64,000 bases of DNA from Brachybacterium fresconis (GTDB lineage: Bacteria; Actinomycetota; Actinomycetes; Actinomycetales; Dermabacteraceae): assembly GCF_017876515.1 (NCBI RefSeq), contig NZ_JAGIOC010000001.1, positions 62,001 through 126,000 on the forward strand. Direction: 5' to 3'. The position numbers were made by a program, and so were the translations under genes. Positions 44,904 to 53,608 of this stretch are shown piece after piece. The number at the start of each line of letters is the position of its first letter. The stretch's first letter is position 1. A model generated the notes under the pieces. It was not told the origin of the DNA, did not search any database, and was given only the letters and a program-made list of their open reading frames with translations.

Positions 44904-44992
44904 GGGGGACATCATGGCGCATGACCGGCCACGATCCTGGGAACCGACGCCGGACAGGGACGTGAATCCCGTCAAGTCCCCGGCCGCGACGA

Positions 44993-44998
44993 TAGGGT
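44993..44998 (+). promoter_or_regulatory. Leaderless-type -10 box of the GNAT/ligase gene
   Basis: TAGGGT ends six bases before ATG 45005. Confidence 0.6.
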
Positions 44999-45004
44999 CC
45001 GGGT

Positions 45005-47716
45005 ATGGCGGACAGGCGAGAGGCACGGCGATCCCTGCGGCGTCGGGCTCGGGACGAGGACGGATCGACCACTCCTGCTTATCCGGCGCACTGGGAGGCG
45101 GACATCGCCCTGCACGACGGGTCCGCCGCCCACCTGCGACCCATCCTGCCTACGGATGCCGAGGCGCTGCAGGCGTTCCATCAGCGTCAGTCCGAGCACT
45201 CCCGGTATCTGCGCTTCTTCGCGCCCATGCCCCGCCTGTCGCCCCGCGATCTCGAGCGGTTCACCCACGTCGACCACCGCGACCGCGTGGCGTTCGTGGT
45301 GCTGGTGGGGGACGAGATCATCGCCGTGGCCCGGTACGACCGGATCGAGTCGCAGGCCGCCGAGGTCGCCTTCAACGTCTCCGACGTCCGGCAGGGGACG
45401 GGCCTGGCCTCGGTGCTGCTGGAGCACCTCGCCGCCGCCGCCCGCGAACGGGGCCTGAGCATCTTCACCGCCGAGGTGCTCCCGCAGAACGCCAAGATGA
45501 TCAACGTGTTCACCGAGGCGGGCTTCGAGGTCGAGCGCACCTACGACGACGGCGTCGTGATGGTCTCCTTCCGGATCGACCCCACCGCCCGCTCCCTGGA
45601 GGTCATGGCCGAGCGCGAGCATCGCGCCGAGGCCCGGGCCATGGAACGGCTCCTGCACCCTGAGTCCGTGCTGCTGATCGGGGTCTCCTCCCGACGGGAC
45701 TCCGCCGGTGGCCGCTTCCTGACCGCCCTGGAGCGCTCCGGCTATCGCGGCGCGATCCACCTCGTCTCCCCGGAGGCGATGGAGCTGCGCGGCCACCGCG
45801 CCCACGCCCGGATCCCCGACGTGCCCGGGACCATCGACCTCGCCGTCATCGCCCTGCGGCCCGAGGCGTGCCTGGAGGCGATCGAGGAGTGCGCCGCGGT
45901 GGGCGTGCGCGCCGTCGTGATCCCCACCGAGGGCTTCACCGACAGCGAGCGGGGACGCCACCTCCAACGGCAGCTGGTGGCCCGGGCCCGACTGCACGGC
46001 ATGCGGCTGCTCGGCCCCGGATCGCTGGGATTCCTGCGCACCGGCGAGGACGCCATCAGCCTCTCGCTGGCCCCGGCCATGCCGCGCCCGGGCCCGGTGG
46101 CGCTGGCCGGGCAGTCCAGCGCACTGTCGGCATTGCTGCTGGCCGGGACCGACAGCCGCGGGATCGGGCTGCACGAGTTCGTCGGCGCCGGCAACCGGGC
46201 CGACGTCTCCCTCAACGACACCCTCCAGCACTGGCAGGACGACGGGGAGGTCGGCGTGATCGCGCTGGCCCTGGAGTCGATGGGCAATCCGCGCAAGTTC
46301 ACCCGCCTCGCCCGGCGGCTGACCCGCCGAGTGCCGCTGATCGTGCTGCGCCCCCCGGGCGTGGACCACGCGCCCGGCCACGACGTGCGGCCCTCCACCC
46401 TGCCCCGGCGCGCTCTCGACCAGGTCCTCGGCTCCGCCGGCGTGGTGCAGGCCACCGGCGTCGACCATCTCCTGGACATCACCGACGCCATCGGACGACA
46501 GGGACTGCCCCACGGCCCCCGGGTCGGTCTGCTGTCGAACACCGCGGCGCTCGGGGCGTCCCTGCGCGGCGCCGCCGACCAGGCCGGCCTCGAGATCGTC
46601 GCCGACAACCGCAGCGTGCCGCTCGCGGCGGATCCGCGACTGATCCAGCGCGCGTTCACATCGATGGCCGCGCGAGGACAGGTCGACCTGGTCATCGCCG
46701 GGATGGTCGATCCGCTCAGCGGCGACGCCCTCGCGGTGATCCGCCAGATGGCGACGGTGGCCCGTCACAGCGAGGTGGTGCTGCTGGTGTGCCTGATCTC
46801 GGACGCCGAGCGCTACGGCGTCGTGCAGAGCGCCGTCCGCACCGACGGGGAGCTGCCTCCGGTCCATGCCACCCCCCACAACGCGGTGCGGGCCGGTGCC
46901 GGGATGCTCGCGGCCGCTCTGCGCCCCGCGGCCGACGACGAGGAGCCCGCCCACCGCACCGACCTCGACCGCGCCGGTGCCCGTGACCTTCTCGACCGCC
47001 TGCTGCCGGATCCGGCCCCGCCCGCGCTCGAGATGGCGACGGACGAGCTGCGCGCACTGCTGGCCGCGTACGGGATCCCCCTGCTGGAGGCCCATCCGAT
47101 CCGCGACGGCGAGGACGGAGCCGAGCAGGCGCAGGAGATCGGGTATCCCGTCGCCCTGAAGAGCACCGACCCGGTGCTGCGTCATCGCGCCGATCTCGGC
47201 GGTGTCCGCCTGTCCATCCCCGACGCGGTCCAGCTGCGCCATGCGGTCCAGGCCATGCGGCGCGACCTGTCCTACTCGAGCGCCCCGCTCGAGGTGCAGA
47301 CGATGGCTCCGCCGGGGGTTCCGATGGTGGTGCGCAGCGTCGAGGACCCCTCACTGGGACCCGTCGTCTCGCTGTCCGTCGCCGGTGATGCCACCGATCT
47401 GCTCGACGACATCGCCTACGCGATCCCCCCGTTCAGCGAGACCGCTGCGGAGGGCCTGGTCGATGCTCCCGCCAGCGCGGTCAAGCTGCGGGGCACCCGC
47501 GGCCTGCCCCGCGCCGACCGCGCCGCGCTCGCCGACCTGGTGGTCCGTGTCGGACTGCTCGCGGAGGACCTGCCGGAGCTCTCCCGGCTCGAGCTCTACC
47601 CGGTGCTGGTGGGGCAGCAGGGGATCAGCGTGGTCGGCGCCACGGCGAGCCTGTCCCCGGCGCCGAACCGCACCGACGGCACCCGGCGAGCGCTGTCGGG
47701 CACGGCGGGAGGCTGA
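45005..47716 (+). CDS. GNAT acetyltransferase fused to NDP-forming acyl-CoA ligase (Pat-like)
   Basis: A 903-residue multidomain protein related to protein lysine acetyltransferases. Residues about 35-195 form a GNAT domain with the acetyl-CoA loop V-R-Q-G-T-G-L-A and the C-terminal L-P-Q-N-A-K-M-I-N-V-F. A CoA-binding Rossmann domain follows (about 215-340, SVLLIGVSSRRDSAGG), then a succinyl-CoA-ligase-like domain including VGAGNRADVSLNDTLQ, and an ATP-grasp domain (about 660-895). In enterobacterial Pat the GNAT domain is C-terminal; here it is N-terminal, as is common in actinobacteria. The ligase part may be regulatory rather than catalytic. TAGGGT gives a probable leaderless transcript. 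Confidence 0.9.
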   Translation: MADRREARRSLRRRARDEDGSTTPAYPAHWEADIALHDGSAAHLRPILPTDAEALQAFHQRQSEHSRYLRFFAPMPRLSPRDLERFTHVDHRDRVAFVVLVGDEIIAVARYDRIESQAAEVAFNVSDVRQGTGLASVLLEHLAAAARERGLSIFTAEVLPQNAKMINVFTEAGFEVERTYDDGVVMVSFRIDPTARSLEVMAEREHRAEARAMERLLHPESVLLIGVSSRRDSAGGRFLTALERSGYRGAIHLVSPEAMELRGHRAHARIPDVPGTIDLAVIALRPEACLEAIEECAAVGVRAVVIPTEGFTDSERGRHLQRQLVARARLHGMRLLGPGSLGFLRTGEDAISLSLAPAMPRPGPVALAGQSSALSALLLAGTDSRGIGLHEFVGAGNRADVSLNDTLQHWQDDGEVGVIALALESMGNPRKFTRLARRLTRRVPLIVLRPPGVDHAPGHDVRPSTLPRRALDQVLGSAGVVQATGVDHLLDITDAIGRQGLPHGPRVGLLSNTAALGASLRGAADQAGLEIVADNRSVPLAADPRLIQRAFTSMAARGQVDLVIAGMVDPLSGDALAVIRQMATVARHSEVVLLVCLISDAERYGVVQSAVRTDGELPPVHATPHNAVRAGAGMLAAALRPAADDEEPAHRTDLDRAGARDLLDRLLPDPAPPALEMATDELRALLAAYGIPLLEAHPIRDGEDGAEQAQEIGYPVALKSTDPVLRHRADLGGVRLSIPDAVQLRHAVQAMRRDLSYSSAPLEVQTMAPPGVPMVVRSVEDPSLGPVVSLSVAGDATDLLDDIAYAIPPFSETAAEGLVDAPASAVKLRGTRGLPRADRAALADLVVRVGLLAEDLPELSRLELYPVLVGQQGISVVGATASLSPAPNRTDGTRRALSGTAGG

Positions 47717-47762
47717 GCCGACCGGCCGGCGGCCGAACCGACCGGCGTGGGACACTGGAGCG

Positions 47763-48338
47763 ATGACCACCGCTCTCCCCGCTGCTCTGCTCACGGAGCT
47801 CGAGACCGCCGGATACTTCCCGCAGACCGCCGCCCAGAGCGTGCAGCGCTCCCTGCACGGCGTGCGTCCGCTCGCCCATCTGGTGCGCCCCGAGACCACC
47901 TTCGACGGCCCCGAGGTGCGCCGCCATCTGACCATCCTCGTCCTGACCGCGACCCACCTGCTGGTCACCCATCTCGACGATGACCCGGCGGATGCCCTGA
48001 ACCCCTCCCAGGTGGTCTCCACGACCGAAAGGGTGCGGCTGAAGGGCATCATCTCCACCGGCATCTCGCAGGTCTTCGACACCGACGGTCAGCGAGCCCC
48101 CGGCCGGGAATCCGAGATCACCCTCGGCATCACCTGGAACGGCAGCCGCCGGGTGGATCTCGAGCGGGCCGTCTGCGAGGACCCGAACTGCCAGATCGAC
48201 CACGGGTACACCGGTACGATCGCCCCGTCCGACCTCGCGCTGCGGGTCAGCGCCCTGGCCGACGGGGACGACGCGGTCGAGACTGCCCTGAGCTTCCACG
48301 CGGAGCTGGTCGACGCCATCGACGCGGTCGACGCCTGA
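47763..48338 (+). CDS. DUF5998 family protein
   Basis: A 191-residue soluble protein of unknown function conserved in actinobacteria. Identifiable parts are the start L-L-T-E-L-E-T-A-G-Y-F-P, the HLTILVLTATHLLVTHLDDD strand, and the two cysteines in CEDPNCQIDHGYTG, which may form a metal or disulfide site. The ATG lacks a ribosome binding site; GACACT six bases upstream is a weak leaderless-type match. It lies between the GNAT/ligase gene and the phosphodiesterase gene, a gene order seen in other actinobacteria. Confidence 0.85.
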   Translation: MTTALPAALLTELETAGYFPQTAAQSVQRSLHGVRPLAHLVRPETTFDGPEVRRHLTILVLTATHLLVTHLDDDPADALNPSQVVSTTERVRLKGIISTGISQVFDTDGQRAPGRESEITLGITWNGSRRVDLERAVCEDPNCQIDHGYTGTIAPSDLALRVSALADGDDAVETALSFHAELVDAIDAVDA

Positions 48339-48349
48339 GCCGGCCCGCC

Positions 48350-49546
48350 GTGGCTGACCAGGGACCGACTCCCGACCCGGGAAGCGCATCGAGCCCCGGC
48401 CGAGCGCCCGAGCGGGGCGGCGAGCTGCCGGCCGACTGGCCCCAGGACCTGCTGCCCCCGCCCTTCGCCGGCGGCGCCCGGCCGGGACAGCTCGACGTGA
48501 TCGAGCCCCTGCTGGCGGCTCCGGAGCCCGGCCGCGACCTGGTCGTCGTGCTCGACGGGGTCGGCTCCGACCTGCTGATCGAGCACCGGTCCCTCACCCC
48601 GACCCTGCGCCGCCTCGAGGGGGACACGACCCGGGTGCGCACCGTGTTCCCCTCGACCACGGCGACGGCGATGGTCTCCCTTCACACCGGACTCCCGCCG
48701 CTCGTGCACGGCGTCCTCGGCTATCTCACCGCCGACCCGGACAGCGGCCGCGCCATCAACCAGCTGACGGGGGACCCGGCCGTCGACCCCCGTCGCTGGA
48801 TGCCCGAGACGACACCGGTCGAGCGCGGCGGCCGTCGCGCCGTCCAGGTGGCGCCCGCCAAGCACGCGGGCTCCCACCTCAGCGGCGTCGCCTACCGCGG
48901 CTGGGAGTTCCTCGGCCACGGCCGCGGGGACCGCGTCGAGGCGGTGCGCACGGCACTGCACCGGGCCGGGCCGGACGGCCTGGTCCATCTGCATGTCGAC
49001 GACGTCGATCACGCCGGGCACCGCCACGGCGTCGACAGCGACGCGTGGCGCACCGCCCTCGCCGAGGTGGACGCCCTCGTGGGCACGCTGCTGCGACGGC
49101 TCCCGCGCGGGACCCGGATCCATCTGACCGCCGATCACGGCATGGTCGACACCGCGCCGGAGACCACCGTCGACCTGGCCGACCACCCGCGCCTGCGGCG
49201 TCTGGTCGCCACGGCGGCGGGGGAGCCCCGGGCCCTCGCGCTGCAAGCGGTCGCCGGGCAGGGAGCCGCGGCGGAGCTCGCGGATGGCCTGGGCGACCTG
49301 CTGGGCGAGCGGGCGCTGGTGCTGCGGCGCGCCGATGCGCTCGCCTCCGCGCTGCTGGGACCGGCCGGCATCGAGGTGCCGTCGCGGGTGCAGGGACGGC
49401 TCCCCGATGTGCTGGTCCTCGCCCGGGGCCGCTGGAGCATCGACGACTACTCGCGACGCCCGGCCAGCGCCCGCGCACTCATCGGGGTCCACGGATCATT
49501 GACCCCGGCCGAGAGCTGGGTACCGCTGCTGCGCGTCAGCGCGTGA
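48350..49546 (+). CDS. Alkaline phosphatase superfamily phosphodiesterase
   Basis: A 398-residue metal-dependent hydrolase of the nucleotide pyrophosphatase/phosphodiesterase branch. It shows VVVLDGVGSDLL with the first metal aspartate, FPSTTATAMVSLHTG with the Thr nucleophile, HVDDVDHAGHRHG with further metal ligands, and TADHGMVDT with the last Asp/His set. The complete metal site suggests activity. No signal peptide or membrane helix is seen, so it appears cytoplasmic. GTG 48350 starts 11 bases after the DUF5998 stop, without a clear ribosome site, so the exact start is uncertain. Confidence 0.88.
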   Translation: MADQGPTPDPGSASSPGRAPERGGELPADWPQDLLPPPFAGGARPGQLDVIEPLLAAPEPGRDLVVVLDGVGSDLLIEHRSLTPTLRRLEGDTTRVRTVFPSTTATAMVSLHTGLPPLVHGVLGYLTADPDSGRAINQLTGDPAVDPRRWMPETTPVERGGRRAVQVAPAKHAGSHLSGVAYRGWEFLGHGRGDRVEAVRTALHRAGPDGLVHLHVDDVDHAGHRHGVDSDAWRTALAEVDALVGTLLRRLPRGTRIHLTADHGMVDTAPETTVDLADHPRLRRLVATAAGEPRALALQAVAGQGAAAELADGLGDLLGERALVLRRADALASALLGPAGIEVPSRVQGRLPDVLVLARGRWSIDDYSRRPASARALIGVHGSLTPAESWVPLLRVSA

Positions 49547-49568
49547 ACATCGGGTCCGAGCGGGGCCC

Positions 49569-49586
49569 GGGGCGTCGCGACGCCCC
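49569..49586. terminator. Hairpin between the phosphodiesterase gene and sepH
   Basis: GGGGCGTCG-CGACGCCCC is perfectly self-complementary (9-bp arms) between convergent genes, with flanking C/G extension. Confidence 0.55.
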
Positions 49587-49652
49587 CGGCGGGCTCGGTG
49601 GCCCAGCCGACCCCGCAGGCGGCGGCAGCGCCGCCGCGCCCGGGGGTGCCGG

Positions 49653-50945
49653 TCAGTCGTGCTTGGAGCCGAAGACGATCTCGTCCCAGCTGGGCATCGA
49701 GGCGCGCTTGCTCTTGGACTTCGAGCGACCCGATGCCGGGGACGACGTGGGCTTCGTCGACTTCTCGTCGCCACCACGGGCTGAGGGAGACGCCTCCGCG
49801 GGCTCGTCGAAGCCCGGCAGGGGGGTGAGGTCGACGGTGTCCTGGTAGCGGATCTCGTCCTCGACCGGGGCGGCCTCGTCGTCCTCGTCGGAGGGGGCGT
49901 CGGTCTCCTGCTCGGCGGCGCCGAGGCCGCCGGCCGGTCCGGCATCGTCCGCGGCCGGCACGGCCTCGGGTTCGCCGGCATGCTCCAGCTGCGCCTCGCG
50001 ATCGGAGTCGTCGACCCCCTCGTCGATCTCGTGGTCGATCTCCTGCGCGCTCGGGGCGGACGCCCCGGCGTCCGCGGCGGCGGGTGCCGTCCCGTCGTCC
50101 TCGGCCGACCCGACCCCATCGGCGGCGTCCTCGTCGAGGCTGGACCAGACCGTCGCGGAGTCGTCCACGGGCGGCGGCACGGAGCGGAGCCCGCGCCGGG
50201 CGTTCAGCGCGTCGAGCTCGTCCTCGTCCAGGGTCGAGGGGTGGTCCTCGGACACCGGGCGGTGATCGGACCACGGGGTCCGCCGACGCGGCCCCGCGGA
50301 CCGCTCGTCGAAGGCGCCGTCGGCCTCCACGTCGTAGACCGAGCTCTTGACCGCCTGCAGCCGACCGCGGCCGCGGGTGGGCTCGGGCGGGGCGTCCTCG
50401 TCGGTGATCCAGCGGGCCTCGTCGTCGACCGGTGCGACCGAACGGTTGTCCAGGTCGGCGACCCAGTGGGCCTGACGGGTGCGACCGCCGGCGGAGAAGG
50501 TCAGCTCCAGGGTCCAGCTGCCGTCGGTGCGGCGCCAGGCGTCCCAGGCGGTCTCGTCGGTGGCCTCCCGGGCCGCCAGCCGCTCGGCGACGACGTCGTC
50601 GAGGCTGGGCCCGCCGCGGCCGACGGGGAAGGAGCGCGCACGCTGGGCGGTGAACTCCCGTTCGGCCAGCACCGGGCCTTCATAGCGGCGCACGTGGTCC
50701 AGCGGGACCTCGGCGGCCTCGGAGATGTCCTCGGCGCTGCGCCCGGAGCGGAGCATCGCCTGGATCTCCCGGGGACGCAGCGGTGTCGCGTCGGCGGCCT
50801 GGATCATGCCCAGGGCCGGACGGTCCGTGCGCACCGCGGCCCGGAGAGCCTTGTCGATGCGCAGCGTGTACCGCTCGCCGTCCGAGTCGACCAGGATCAC
50901 ATGCTCCCCGTCGTCATGGATCCCGTCGAGTTCGAGCTCGCGCAT
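49653..50945 (-). CDS. sepH: Cell division protein SepH (DUF3071)
   Basis: Actinobacterial FtsZ-binding regulator of septum formation. The 430-residue protein starts with the conserved N-terminal domain (about 1-130) including YTLRIDKALRAAVRTDRP and a helix-turn-helix-like segment LRPREIQAMLRSGRSAEDISEAAEVPLDHV, followed by the R-R-Y-E-G-P-V-L-A-E-R-E motif. The rest is long, acidic and disordered; the last 30 residues are basic and Ser/Lys-rich, ending P-S-W-D-E-I-V-F-G, a conserved C-terminal element. The start has GGAGAGGA upstream and TAGACT at 50990-50985 is a likely -10. It is divergent from the DUF4193 gene. Confidence 0.9.
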   Translation of the reverse strand: MRELELDGIHDDGEHVILVDSDGERYTLRIDKALRAAVRTDRPALGMIQAADATPLRPREIQAMLRSGRSAEDISEAAEVPLDHVRRYEGPVLAEREFTAQRARSFPVGRGGPSLDDVVAERLAAREATDETAWDAWRRTDGSWTLELTFSAGGRTRQAHWVADLDNRSVAPVDDEARWITDEDAPPEPTRGRGRLQAVKSSVYDVEADGAFDERSAGPRRRTPWSDHRPVSEDHPSTLDEDELDALNARRGLRSVPPPVDDSATVWSSLDEDAADGVGSAEDDGTAPAAADAGASAPSAQEIDHEIDEGVDDSDREAQLEHAGEPEAVPAADDAGPAGGLGAAEQETDAPSDEDDEAAPVEDEIRYQDTVDLTPLPGFDEPAEASPSARGGDEKSTKPTSSPASGRSKSKSKRASMPSWDEIVFGSKHD

Positions 50946-51076
50946 CGTCGTCCTCTCCGTCGGAGCCGCTGCCTCGCGTGCAGAAGTCTAGGCCGCGACC
51001 ATATCTTGTGGGGCGCTCGCGCGCCGACGTCTGCGCCGTCGGCCAGGGCGTGTCGAGACGCCCCGTGGACGTCCTG

Positions 51077-51105
51077 TTGCCCCGCACAGATCTCTCTGCA
51101 ATAAT
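51077..51105 (+). promoter_or_regulatory. Vegetative promoter of the DUF4193 gene
   Basis: TTGCCC at 51077-51082 and AATAAT at 51100-51105 are 17 bases apart. Transcription would start near 51112 and leave a leader of about 127 bases with GC-rich hairpins (for example CGGCGC/GCGCCG near 51157-51177). The 293-base gap between sepH and DUF4193 holds this and the sepH promoter. Confidence 0.5.
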
Positions 51106-51238
51106 GCCGCCGCATTCAGCGTTGCGACCCGGACCGGCCCATTGGGGGACAGGGCGACGGCGCAGTGCTGGAGCGCCGCAGTCCTTTCCGCTCGGGCCAC
51201 CGCCCGGTGACAGACACAGACATGAGAACGGACCGTTG

Positions 51239-51541
51239 ATGGCCACAGATTACGACGCCCCGCGCAAGAACGACGATGAGTCCAGCGATGACTCGATCGA
51301 GGAGCTGAAGGGTCGCCGGAACGAAGCGGCGGCTCCGACGGTCGACGAGGACGAGGCGGAGGCGGCGGACTCGTACGAGCTCCCCGGTGCCGACCTCTCC
51401 GGGGAGGAGCTCTCCGTGCGGGTGCTTCCCCGCCAGGCCGACGAGTTCACCTGCGCGAGCTGCTTCCTCGTGAAGCACCGCAGCCAGATCGATCACGTCG
51501 AGGGCACGCTGATCATCTGCAAGGAATGCGCCGCCGCCTGA
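51239..51541 (+). CDS. DUF4193 zinc-ribbon protein
   Basis: A 100-residue conserved actinobacterial protein. It begins MATDYDAPRK and is acidic in its first half (E-S-S-D-D-S-I-E-E-L-K-G-R); the C-terminal half has Q-A-D-E-F-T-C-A-S-C and I-I-C-K-E-C, a four-cysteine metal site at about residues 72-97. This is the DUF4193 pattern. The ATG has no strong ribosome site close by. The function is not known. It lies in a conserved stretch with sepH, DUF3093 and dut. Confidence 0.92.
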   Translation: MATDYDAPRKNDDESSDDSIEELKGRRNEAAAPTVDEDEAEAADSYELPGADLSGEELSVRVLPRQADEFTCASCFLVKHRSQIDHVEGTLIICKECAAA

Positions 51542-51564
51542 GCGGCCGACGTCCTTGCGCGCCC

Positions 51565-51597
51565 GACGGCGCCGCACCCTGCGGGGGCGGCGCCGTC
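51565..51597. terminator. Terminator between DUF4193 and DUF3093 genes
   Basis: Perfect 11-bp stem GACGGCGCCGC/GCGGCGCCGTC with an 11-base loop between convergent genes. Confidence 0.75.
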
Positions 51598-51684
51598 GTC
51601 ATGTCCGGCCGTCGTCGTCCCGGACGGTCGGCGAGGCCTCCGGTGCGAGGACCCGGGGGCGCGAGGATCCGGGCCCGGACGCTC

Positions 51685-52209
51685 TCAGGCGCTGCGCCCA
51701 GCGGTGCGCAGAGCGAGCGCGAGGTCGTCGGGCCGGCGGGTCGAGGCGACCCAGGCACTGGTGGGATCGGCCGTATCGAGCACCTCGACGCGGATCCCGG
51801 AGTGCGCCCAGCCCCGCACGCAATGATGGGCGAGCGGCTCGAAGTCCTGCCCGATGGTGCGCTGCCAGTCCTCACCGCGCAGCACCTCGGGCTCGCCGAG
51901 CAGGGAGGCCTCGATCTGCGCCCGCCCGAGCCGGAATCGGCCCCCGGCGACCTCCAGCACGGGGGAGTAGGCCACCGCGAGGACGATCGCGACCACGACG
52001 CAGACGATCCCGACCACGATCGCGAGGGTGAGATCGATCGGGACCATGACCAGTCCGACGATCGATCCGAGCGCCACCACGACGAGCCAGGCCCCGGGAC
52101 CGGGCAGCACCCGCTCGCGGAAGAGCGGCTGCGGCTGGGCGGGATCCGAGGCCGGCGCGGGCTGCTTCCGGGGCGAGGAGGTCGGGCCGGGATCGGGTGT
52201 GACGGACAT
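51685..52209 (-). CDS. DUF3093 membrane protein
   Basis: A 174-residue protein with a Pro/Ser-rich N-terminus, two membrane helices (about 40-58 and 60-82) and a soluble domain containing G-R-F-R-L-G-R-A-Q-I and WVASTRRPDDLALAL, which fit the DUF3093 family. The function is unknown. At the ATG, GGAGG lies only one base upstream; GAACAT six bases upstream is a weak leaderless-type box. It is divergent from dut with 61 bases between start codons, as in other actinobacteria. Confidence 0.87.
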   Translation of the reverse strand: MSVTPDPGPTSSPRKQPAPASDPAQPQPLFRERVLPGPGAWLVVVALGSIVGLVMVPIDLTLAIVVGIVCVVVAIVLAVAYSPVLEVAGGRFRLGRAQIEASLLGEPEVLRGEDWQRTIGQDFEPLAHHCVRGWAHSGIRVEVLDTADPTSAWVASTRRPDDLALALRTAGRSA

Positions 52210-52258
52210 GCCTCCATGTTCTCACGCACGAGCTGGATGCCGCCGCGCCCGCAACGCT

Positions 52259-52264
52259 TACCCT
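52259..52264 (+). promoter_or_regulatory. Leaderless-type -10 box of dut
   Basis: TACCCT ends six bases before ATG 52271. Confidence 0.6.
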
Positions 52265-52270
52265 GGGCGC

Positions 52271-52816
52271 ATGCCTGCTGAGCCCGACACCCTGGAGACC
52301 GACCCCGACAGCGCGCCCGCCCCCGAGGGGGAGCGGACCCTGCGGATCCGTCCCGCCGCCGGCGCCCCGATGCCCCGGCGCGCCCACGCCGACGACGCCG
52401 GGCTGGATCTGACCAGCGCCGAGGACCTCGAGATCCCCGCCGGCGGACGCGCGCTGGTCGACACCGGCATCGCGCTGGCCCTGCCCCCCGGCACCGTGGG
52501 GCTGGTCTGCCCCCGCTCGGGGCTGGCCGCCGAGCACGGGATCACCGTGCTGAACGGCCCCGGTATCGTGGACGCCGGATATCGCGGGCCGATCAAGGTC
52601 TCCCTGCACAACACCGACCTGTCCGAGTCGTTCGGGCTGCGGGTCGGCGACCGCATCGCCCAGCTGGTCGTGGTGCCCTTCCTGGCGCCGGTGCTGCAGG
52701 AGGTCGACGACCTCGACGTCACCGAGCGCGCCGCCTCGGGTTTCGGCTCCAGCGGCGGGTTCGCCGGCGCCCCGGCCCCGGCCACCGCCGGGACCGACGA
52801 GAGAACGGAGGGATGA
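52271..52816 (+). CDS. dut: Deoxyuridine 5'-triphosphate nucleotidohydrolase (dUTPase)
   Basis: Converts dUTP to dUMP and pyrophosphate, keeping uracil out of DNA. The 181-residue trimeric-type enzyme has the five family motifs: H-A-D-D-A-G-L-D-L, P-R-S-G-L-A, G-I-V-D-A-G-Y-R-G with the catalytic aspartate, G-D-R-I-A-Q-L-V-V, and the C-terminal R-A-A-S-G-F-G-S-S-G arm. An extra N-terminal stretch of about 24 acidic/Pro-rich residues precedes the fold. TACCCT gives a likely leaderless transcript. DUF3710 and DUF3159 genes follow closely in the same direction. Confidence 0.95.
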   Translation: MPAEPDTLETDPDSAPAPEGERTLRIRPAAGAPMPRRAHADDAGLDLTSAEDLEIPAGGRALVDTGIALALPPGTVGLVCPRSGLAAEHGITVLNGPGIVDAGYRGPIKVSLHNTDLSESFGLRVGDRIAQLVVVPFLAPVLQEVDDLDVTERAASGFGSSGGFAGAPAPATAGTDERTEG

Positions 52817-52819
52817 TCG

Positions 52820-53608
52820 ATGGGATTGTTCTCCCGCACGAAACGACAGCACCGGGACGAGCCCACGGGCCCCGACGAGACGGCCGACTCCGCCGTGGAG
52901 GCGCCCGACGAGGACCCGGCGACGACGACCGCTGATGAAGGGACCGCTGACGAGGGCGAGGAGATCGCTGAGGCGGTCGCCCCCGAGCAGGAGCGCCCCG
53001 AGCACCTCGAGGACGGGCCCTACGACGAGGCGGACGCCCCTGACGAGGACCGCATCGACCTCGGCGGCCTGCAGGTGCCGACGATCGACGGCATGGAGCT
53101 GCGCATGGAGGTCGACCAGCGCAGCAGCGCCGTCACCGGCGCCAATCTGGTCATCGGCGGCTCCTCGCTGCAGGTGCAGGCCTTCGCCGCCCCCAAGACC
53201 CGCGGGCTGTGGGACGAGGTGCGCACCTCCCTGCGCGATTCCGTCGTCAAGCAGGGCGGGACGGCCGAGACCCGCGACGGAGTCTTCGGCACCGAGCTGA
53301 TCACGCGCCTGCCCGTCAAGCGCACCGACGGACGCACCGGATATCGTCCCGCCCGGTTCCTGGGGATCGACGGTCCACGCTGGTTCCTGCGGGCGATCCT
53401 CACCGGCAAGGCGCTCGGCGACCCGGAGCAGTCGCGGACCTTCGAGACCCTGGTCTCCCGGCTCGTCGTCGTCCGCGGCGGCGAGGCCATGGCGCCGCAG
53501 GAGCTGATCGGGCTCCATCTGCCCGGCCAGCGCCCCGGACTGAGCCAGACCGCAGCCGGCCCGCTGGACCCGCTGGCCCGCGGGCCCGAGATCACCGAGG
53601 TCGGATGA
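52820..53608 (+). CDS. DUF3710 family protein
   Basis: A 262-residue soluble protein. The first 75 residues are basic then strongly acidic and disordered; the DUF3710 domain follows from I-D-L-G-G-L-Q-V-P onward, with LRMEVDQRSSAVTGANLVIGGSSLQVQAFAAP in order and the RFLGIDGPRWFLRAILTGKA segment. The ATG lies three bases after the dut stop and the gene's own stop overlaps the DUF3159 start by ATGA, so dut, this gene and the next form an operon. The function is unknown. Confidence 0.9.
   Translation: MGLFSRTKRQHRDEPTGPDETADSAVEAPDEDPATTTADEGTADEGEEIAEAVAPEQERPEHLEDGPYDEADAPDEDRIDLGGLQVPTIDGMELRMEVDQRSSAVTGANLVIGGSSLQVQAFAAPKTRGLWDEVRTSLRDSVVKQGGTAETRDGVFGTELITRLPVKRTDGRTGYRPARFLGIDGPRWFLRAILTGKALGDPEQSRTFETLVSRLVVVRGGEAMAPQELIGLHLPGQRPGLSQTAAGPLDPLARGPEITEVG

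Noticed and set aside
41509..45072. Minus-strand frame of 1187 codons across parC
   Set aside because: It is an out-of-frame shadow of parC fused to the real mutarotase gene; the mutarotase starts at 42378.
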